From: Vibrio mangrovi
GTDB lineage: Bacteria; Pseudomonadota; Gammaproteobacteria; Enterobacterales; Vibrionaceae
DNA: 64,000 nucleotides
Assembly (NCBI RefSeq): GCF_024346955.1
Contig: NZ_AP024883.1
Coordinates: 682,001-746,000 of the forward strand
Direction of reading: 5' to 3'
Part shown: positions 58,879 to 64,000 of the stretch, in pieces
How the letters are laid out: each line of letters begins with the position of its first letter
How positions within the stretch are numbered: the stretch's first letter is position 1
The notes under the pieces: generated by a model
Database searches by the model: none
Seen by the model: the letters and a program-made list of their open reading frames with translations, nothing else
Told to the model about the DNA's origin: nothing
Position numbers and translations under genes: made by a program

Positions 58879-60444
58879 ATGTCAGAACAGGACATGTTGG
58901 TGTTTGATGATGCAGGTAACCTGAATCATTCAGCCGAGTCTTCCTCGGTTGACTATTCTCCTTCAACCTGGAAGGTTTTAATTGTCGATGATGAGGACGG
59001 TGTTCACACCATCACTAAACTGGCCTTAAACCGGGTTTCATTTGCACATAAAGGGCTGACTTTTCTCAGTGCATATAATGTTGCTCAGGCAAAGGAAATA
59101 CTGTCATCAGAAGATGACATTGCTGTGGTTCTACTGGATGTGGTAATGGAGACCGAAGAAGCGGGTCTGGAAGTGGCCGAGTATATTCGTGATGTGCTGA
59201 ATAACCACCGAATCCGAATCATTCTGCGTACCGGACAACCGGGAACCGTTCCGGAAAAAGAAATTATCGAACAATATGATATTAATGATTATCGGGAGAA
59301 AACCGAGCTGACTAAGCGCAAGCTTTATTCGACAGTCTATACGGCATTACGTTCTTACCGGGATATCATGGCGTTGGAAACCCATCGGATAGGGTTGGAA
59401 AAAGTCATTGCAGCAACCGCCAGTATTCTGAAGAAAAAATCAATGGAGAGCTTTGCTCAGGGAGTTCTGGAGCAGATTTCATCATTATTGTATATGAAAG
59501 GCGGCATGATGCTGTCTGAAATCGAAGGAGTTTTGGCTGAAAAAAGTGCCGATGATGTTCATGTATTGGCTCAGGTTGGTGATATTTCAGAAAAGGCTTA
59601 CAAGGAGGCAATGACTCAGGGAGGTGTCCATACTGTTCGGGACAGTGATCAGGAACTTCGCTACCAAGAGGAAAATATCTGTCATATTTCCAATATTAAT
59701 GGTGTTGAAACAATTCTTAACATTACCGGCAAGCAAGAGTTTAAAGATGTTGATATGCACTTGGTTGAGCTTTTCTGCAACAATATGGCGATCGCTCTGG
59801 ATAATTTACGTCTGAACGATAGCCTGAGAAGTACTCAGAAAGAGATTGTTTATGCGATTTGTGGATTGGCAGAGAGCCGCTCCAAAGAAACTGGTAATCA
59901 TGTCCGCAGAGTTGCTCATTATTCCCGCCTGATGGCTGAAGATATTGGCCTGAGTCCTGCTCAGTGTGAAGAGGTTTTCTATGCTGCGCCACTCCATGAT
60001 GTCGGAAAAATTAGTATCCCGGATTCTGTGCTGAATAAACCGGGTAAGCTGACCGATGAAGAATGGACGTTAATGAAAACTCATACAACGCTGGGAGAAA
60101 ACTGTCTGAAGTGTTCCCATCAGCCAGTGATGCAGGCGGGGGCGATTATTGCCAGTCAGCATCATGAGAACTGGGATGGCAGTGGCTATCCACAGGGATT
60201 ATCCGGAACGGATATTCATATTTATGGGCGGATTGTTGCGCTGGCCGATGTGTTTGATGCTTTGGCAAGCAAGCGTTGCTATAAAGAGCCGTGGCATATG
60301 AACGATATTGTTACCTATATTCGAGAGCAGTCCGGAGCGAAATTTGATCCTCAGTTGGTTGAAGTCTTCGAACGGCGCAGAGAGGATTTTATCCGGATTC
60401 TTGAAGAGTATGACGATAGTCTGTCTTATTTGTCGGCGGTATAG
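58879..60444 (+). CDS. response regulator with HD-GYP phosphodiesterase domain
   Basis: 521 aa from ATG 58879 with GGGAGGGC upstream; the frame opens at GTG 58831. Receiver domain about 30-150 with acceptor Asp87 (VVLLDVVME) and VDDED acidic pocket, a DUF3369-type middle (about 165-325), then HD-GYP (about 335-505): LHDVGKISIPD and HHENWDGSGYPQGL, with the metal ligands and GYP intact. It should hydrolyse c-di-GMP under control of the divergent histidine kinase, opposing diguanylate cyclases such as the one at 31 kb. Confidence 0.93.
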   Translation: MSEQDMLVFDDAGNLNHSAESSSVDYSPSTWKVLIVDDEDGVHTITKLALNRVSFAHKGLTFLSAYNVAQAKEILSSEDDIAVVLLDVVMETEEAGLEVAEYIRDVLNNHRIRIILRTGQPGTVPEKEIIEQYDINDYREKTELTKRKLYSTVYTALRSYRDIMALETHRIGLEKVIAATASILKKKSMESFAQGVLEQISSLLYMKGGMMLSEIEGVLAEKSADDVHVLAQVGDISEKAYKEAMTQGGVHTVRDSDQELRYQEENICHISNINGVETILNITGKQEFKDVDMHLVELFCNNMAIALDNLRLNDSLRSTQKEIVYAICGLAESRSKETGNHVRRVAHYSRLMAEDIGLSPAQCEEVFYAAPLHDVGKISIPDSVLNKPGKLTDEEWTLMKTHTTLGENCLKCSHQPVMQAGAIIASQHHENWDGSGYPQGLSGTDIHIYGRIVALADVFDALASKRCYKEPWHMNDIVTYIREQSGAKFDPQLVEVFERRREDFIRILEEYDDSLSYLSAV

Positions 60445-60469
60445 AATCAAATTGTAGCCAGACATTGAA

Positions 60470-60501
60470 ACAAAGGCGCAGTCAGGTGGCTGCGCCTTTG
60501 T
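60470..60501. terminator. bidirectional hairpin between HD-GYP and mutS genes
   Basis: A 12-bp perfect stem (ACAAAGGCGCAG / CTGCGCCTTTGT) with an 8-nt loop sits between two convergent stops. It is T-rich on both sides (TATGACTTTCT to the right, TTTCAATG to the left). Confidence 0.82.
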
Positions 60502-60509
60502 ATGACTTT

Positions 60510-63101
60510 CTATAGATAATTTTTAAGCTGATAGAGTTGCTCCAGAGCCTGTCTGGGAGTGAGACTGTCCGGATCAATGTCGGCGAGTCGTTTCTCTACT
60601 TCTGAGGGTTCCGGAATCAGACTTAACTGATTGGCAATATCAACCGCCGATGAACCATTGGTGCGGTTTCCTTCCAGAAGATGACTTTGCTCCAACTGGG
60701 ATAACTTCATCCGGGCATTTTTTATGACCGGTTTGGGTACACCAGCCAGTCCGGCAACTGCCAGCCCGTATGATTTGCTTGCTGCTCCTTCCTGCACTGC
60801 GTGCATAAAAGCAATACTTTCGCCGTGTTCGACTGCATCAAGGTGGACATTAGCCAGATGTGGCAATTGATGTGGCAGTTCGGTGAGCTCAAAGTAGTGT
60901 GTGGCAAACAGCGTCAGGGCTCCGATTTCTGTTGCCAGCCATTCAGCACTTGCCCAGGCCAGAGAAAGTCCATCATAGGTACTGGTGCCTCGTCCGATTT
61001 CGTCCATCAGAACCAAACTATGCTGGGTTGCGTTGTGCAAAATATTGGCTGTTTCCGTCATTTCAACCATGAAAGTTGAACGTCCGGACGCCAGATCATC
61101 GGAAGCTCCGATTCGGGTAAATATCCGATCAATCAGACCGATCCGGGCCGATTCGGCAGGAACGTAGCAGCCAATATGTGCCATCAGAGCAATGAGTGCT
61201 GTCTGACGCATGTAAGTCGATTTACCGCCCATATTCGGGCCGGTAATGATGAGCATTTTTCGTTCGGTATACAGCTCAACAGGGTTGGCAATAAACGGTT
61301 CCTGCATCACCTGCTCGACAACCGGATGACGACCTGACTGGATGTGTATTCCCGGCTCGGCAGCCAGTTCAGGACGACAATAATCAAGTGTTTCTGCCCG
61401 TTCAGCCAGATTTTGCAGCACATCGAGCTGTGAAACCGCAGCAGAAAGTTCCTGAAGTTGCTCGAGATAGGGAAGTAACTGATCAAACAGTGCGTCCCAG
61501 AGCTGTTTTTCTAATGCCAGCGCTTTTGATTTTGAATTTAAGACTTTATCTTCGTGCTCTTTCAACTCGGGAATGATGTAACGTTCAGCATTTTTCAGAG
61601 TTTGGCGACGAATATAGTAAGGTGGTACTAAATGACTTTGTCCCCGGCTTACCTGAATGTAGAAGCCGTGTACATTGTTGTAGCCGACTTTGAGTGTATC
61701 AATGCCATGGCGTTCCCGTTCATCCTGCTCCAGTTTTTCCAGATATTCGGTAGCTCCGTTAGCCAGATCCCGCCATTCATCCAGTTCAGCATGATAGCCG
61801 GGGGCAATGACGCCACCATCACGGATGACAACCGGTGGATTTTCGACAATCGCTTGGTCGAGCAGTGCCGCAACAGCTTCGACCGGCAGGCAGTGCTGAG
61901 CGAGTTGTTGTAAATGCGGGTGAACCAGCGGAGACAGATAAGTTTGCAGTTCCGGTAACTGATGAAGTGCATGGCGGAGGCGTGCCAGATCCCGGGGGCG
62001 GGCAGAGCGGATTGCTAACCGGGCCAGAATCCGCTCAATATCACCAATTTGTTTCAATGTCGGCTGAAGCTCACTGAAAACTCCCTGCTCTTTTAGCTCG
62101 CCAATTGCATCAAGACGGTGATTGAGGACTTCAATCTGACGCATCGGCTGGTGTAACCAGCGTTTGAGCATCCGGCTTCCCATCGGTGTTGCACAATAAT
62201 CTAATACTTCGGCCAGCGTATTTTCTGTTCCACCGGAGAGATTCTGGGTGAGTTCAAGATTGCGTCGGGTGGCTGCATCCATAATTACGGTTGCATCCTG
62301 ACGGTCATAAATCAGTGAACGGATGTGAGGCAGAGCGGTTCTCTGAGTATCTTTTACATACTGAATCAGACAACCGGCAGCGCACAGGCCTTTCTCTGCT
62401 GTTTCTACCCCGAAACCGGTTAAATCTTTGGTGCCAAATTGTTGGTTGAGTTGTTGTCTGGCGGTTTCCAGTTCAAACTCCCATATAGGACGACGGCGAT
62501 TCCCTTTACGGCTTGCCATCAGGCCGACTGCCTGAAAGTCCTCAGGAAAAAGCAGTTCTTTCGGTGCCGTTCTCTGCAATTCAGCAGCCATTGCTTCTTC
62601 ACTGTCCAGCTCACAAAGCTGGAAGCGGCCGGAGGTAATATCCAGAGTGGCATAACCGAACTGCTGATCTTGCTGGTAAATGGCAGCGATCAGGTTATCC
62701 AGTCGTTCCGGTAACAGTGCTTCATCGGTAATCGTGCCCGGAGTAACGATCCGGACAACTTTGCGTTCGACCGGGCCTTTACTGGTTGCGGGATCACCAA
62801 TCTGTTCACAGATAGCAACAGATTCACCTAACTGGACCAGTTTGGCAAGGTAGCCTTCAACAGCATGGAAGGGAACACCAGCCATCGGAATCGGCTCTCC
62901 GGCTGAAGCACCGCGCTTGGTTAGTGAGATATCAAGTAGCTGAGAAGCACGTCTGGCGTCATCATAAAACAATTCGTAGAAGTCACCCATTCGATAAAAC
63001 AACAGAATGTCAGGGTTTTCCGCCTTGAGTTTCAGATACTGCTGCATCATAGGCGTATGTTTACTTTCTTGCGTTTTGCTTTTGGTGGGATTGTCGATCA
63101 T
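60510..63101 (-). CDS. mutS: DNA mismatch repair protein MutS
   Basis: 863-aa mismatch sensor. Mismatch-binding Phe-x-Glu in MGDFYELFYDDA, connector and lever domains, ABC ATPase with Walker A GPNMGGKSTYMRQT and Walker B region LVLMDEIGRGTSTYDG, and the C-terminal dimerisation tail. Intact. In V. cholerae it directly neighbours rpoS; here 6.7 kb of other genes lie between. Confidence 0.99.
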   Translation of the reverse strand: MIDNPTKSKTQESKHTPMMQQYLKLKAENPDILLFYRMGDFYELFYDDARRASQLLDISLTKRGASAGEPIPMAGVPFHAVEGYLAKLVQLGESVAICEQIGDPATSKGPVERKVVRIVTPGTITDEALLPERLDNLIAAIYQQDQQFGYATLDITSGRFQLCELDSEEAMAAELQRTAPKELLFPEDFQAVGLMASRKGNRRRPIWEFELETARQQLNQQFGTKDLTGFGVETAEKGLCAAGCLIQYVKDTQRTALPHIRSLIYDRQDATVIMDAATRRNLELTQNLSGGTENTLAEVLDYCATPMGSRMLKRWLHQPMRQIEVLNHRLDAIGELKEQGVFSELQPTLKQIGDIERILARLAIRSARPRDLARLRHALHQLPELQTYLSPLVHPHLQQLAQHCLPVEAVAALLDQAIVENPPVVIRDGGVIAPGYHAELDEWRDLANGATEYLEKLEQDERERHGIDTLKVGYNNVHGFYIQVSRGQSHLVPPYYIRRQTLKNAERYIIPELKEHEDKVLNSKSKALALEKQLWDALFDQLLPYLEQLQELSAAVSQLDVLQNLAERAETLDYCRPELAAEPGIHIQSGRHPVVEQVMQEPFIANPVELYTERKMLIITGPNMGGKSTYMRQTALIALMAHIGCYVPAESARIGLIDRIFTRIGASDDLASGRSTFMVEMTETANILHNATQHSLVLMDEIGRGTSTYDGLSLAWASAEWLATEIGALTLFATHYFELTELPHQLPHLANVHLDAVEHGESIAFMHAVQEGAASKSYGLAVAGLAGVPKPVIKNARMKLSQLEQSHLLEGNRTNGSSAVDIANQLSLIPEPSEVEKRLADIDPDSLTPRQALEQLYQLKNYL

Positions 63102-63362
63102 TTTTATATTTCAATGCCAAAATAGGTAGTGATAAACGGCCCGCAGAGAGATTCCATGCCGGATGCGCTGGTGGCCCTGATGATGAATACTTTGCTCCCG
63201 GATAAATTACCGGTGAGTGCTGAGCAATGGTTGAAAAGAATACCAAACCTGTGATGAAAAGCGCAACAAACGCTTCAGATCCGGGGGGAGATACAGAAGC
63301 GTTTGTTATGGGGGAAATAAACTAAAAAGAGAGGGAATCCCTCTCTTGCATACAGATGACTG
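63102..63362. other. mutS upstream region
   Basis: 260 bp holding the mutS promoter region and the ogl terminator. A 32-codon plus-strand ORF (63156-63254, ends WLKRIPNL) has a protein-like look and an upstream open frame back to a stop at about 63126. It may be the 3' remnant of a lost gene, but no ribosome-binding site is present. A 12-bp inverted repeat (AACAAACGCTTC ... GAAGCGTTTGTT, about 63268-63310) has a long loop and no U tract. Confidence 0.4.
63322..63347 (-). terminator. ogl terminator
   Basis: AAGAGAGGGA and its complement form a 10-bp stem around one base, followed on the minus strand by TTTTTAG. It is 16 bases after the ogl stop. Confidence 0.85.
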
Positions 63363-64000
63363 CTATTTGAACTCTGCCGGCAGGTCGGCGATATAAATAG
63401 CCGGAACACCTTCAAAATCACTGGTAAACAAGACACCCTTATCATCTGGCGTAAATGACGGATGAGGGTGGGTTATCTGACGGTCACCGTCGAGAACCTT
63501 CCAGGAGGTGCTATGTTTGACCAGCTTGGCAAATGTTTTCTTTTGGGTATTGAGGATATAGAGGAACGGATCATTCTCAATATTGTAGCTGGCCGTGTCG
63601 TTCACATCGGGCGGTGTATCACATCCGTCCCCAACCATGAGCGAGCCGTCGAAGTTACTCATCAAATGAGAACATGGCGGCATTTCCATCACAATTTTGT
63701 TTTCCAGTGTTTTGGGATCGACCTTACAGATAATCCGTTCGGTTTGCCCTTTCAGGTAAGAAACATAGGCCATAGCACTACCATCGGGAACCCAGAACTC
63801 GTGTGTACAGGATTCTCCGGGAGCATGCGATTTGACTTTCCGGACGTTGCTTCCGTCACCATCCACCAGCCACATCCGTGCATCAACCAGATCATGAGGT
63901 CCTTCATGACAGAAGCCGATCGTATTGTCATCAAACGGACGATAAATCGGATGACCGAGCCAGGCATCTTCCTGATGGATGACTTTTACATCACCGGTAT
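63363..64000 (-). CDS. ogl: oligogalacturonate lyase, PL22 (5' part outside window)
   Basis: C-terminal 212 codons of a cytoplasmic Ogl that splits unsaturated digalacturonate during pectin use. Visible beta-propeller motifs: WLGHPIYRPFDDNTIGFCHE, CTHEFWVPDGSAMAYVSY, CSHLMSNFDGSLMVGDG, and ITHPHPSFTPDDKGVLFTS. The His residues here match the metal-binding site of PL22. The gene enters from beyond the right edge. It fits with the PL9 and PL3 lyases in this window, which would generate its substrates outside the cell. Confidence 0.92.
   Translation of the reverse strand, partial: TGDVKVIHQEDAWLGHPIYRPFDDNTIGFCHEGPHDLVDARMWLVDGDGSNVRKVKSHAPGESCTHEFWVPDGSAMAYVSYLKGQTERIICKVDPKTLENKIVMEMPPCSHLMSNFDGSLMVGDGCDTPPDVNDTASYNIENDPFLYILNTQKKTFAKLVKHSTSWKVLDGDRQITHPHPSFTPDDKGVLFTSDFEGVPAIYIADLPAEFK

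Noticed and set aside
63156..63254. 32-codon plus-strand ORF upstream of mutS
   Set aside because: Protein-like, but no ribosome-binding site and no family recognised; mentioned in the region note only.
1..64000. CRISPR arrays, rRNA genes, prophage structural genes, complete insertion sequences
   Set aside because: I looked for regularly spaced repeats, conserved rRNA segments and transposase or integrase motifs and saw none.

Overview
The window looks like chromosomal DNA of a Vibrio-type gammaproteobacterium. The block from rpsU/dnaG/rpoD through tsaD, plsY, folB, folK, uppP, ftsB, ispD, ispF, truD, surE, pcm, nlpD and rpoS to mutS follows the gene order I know from Vibrionaceae, and most protein lengths are typical of that family. 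Genes for degrading pectin and cellulose suggest a plant- or detritus-associated species. I cannot name the species from sequence alone.

Region 1 (1-15.7 kb) is an aryl-polyene (APE) pigment cluster. A tightly overlapping minus-strand operon runs from a chain-length-factor-like protein (14.06 kb) down to a ketoreductase cut by the window start. It encodes the type II PKS core (KS, CLF-like subunit, two ACPs, two hotdog dehydratases, KR), an AMP-ligase, an aromatic ammonia-lyase, a thioesterase, lipid and glycosyl transferases, and a LolA/MMPL/lipoprotein set for moving the lipid-linked product to the outer membrane. A small lipoprotein and a methyltransferase are read divergently.

Region 2 (15.7-32.7 kb) is mixed and accessory-like. 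It holds an OlsF-type bifunctional acyltransferase, an AcuI/YhdH reductase with a palindromic operator on its -10 box and a TetR regulator nearby, an HPP membrane protein, an LtaS/OpgB-like sulfatase-fold enzyme, two LysR regulators, TSUP, DMT and MFS transporters, a cyclophilin-like protein, a VOC-like protein, orphan small proteins, and an AT-rich membrane GAF-GGDEF diguanylate cyclase.

Region 3 (32.8-38.3 kb) carries a secreted GH9 cellulase and a secreted lectin-PL9 pectate lyase in AT-rich surroundings. It lies on the 3' side of a tRNA(CAU) gene, and the PL9 gene is bracketed by an imperfect 35-nt direct repeat.

Region 4 (38.3-53.8 kb) is core genome: the macromolecular-synthesis operon rpsU-yqeY-dnaG-rpoD, then tsaD, an alpha/beta hydrolase, plsY, folate genes, uppP, ftsB, isoprenoid genes and the surE-pcm-nlpD-rpoS operon.

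Region 5 (53.8-60.5 kb) is inserted between rpoS and mutS, which I recall as neighbours in Vibrio cholerae. It contains a PelI-like FnIII-PL3 pectate lyase, an HpxO-like urate hydroxylase and a divergent histidine kinase / HD-GYP regulator pair. The window ends with mutS and the 3' part of an oligogalacturonate lyase gene. PL9, PL3 and Ogl together make a coherent pectin-degradation theme, and several KdgR-like palindromes lie upstream of the lyase genes.
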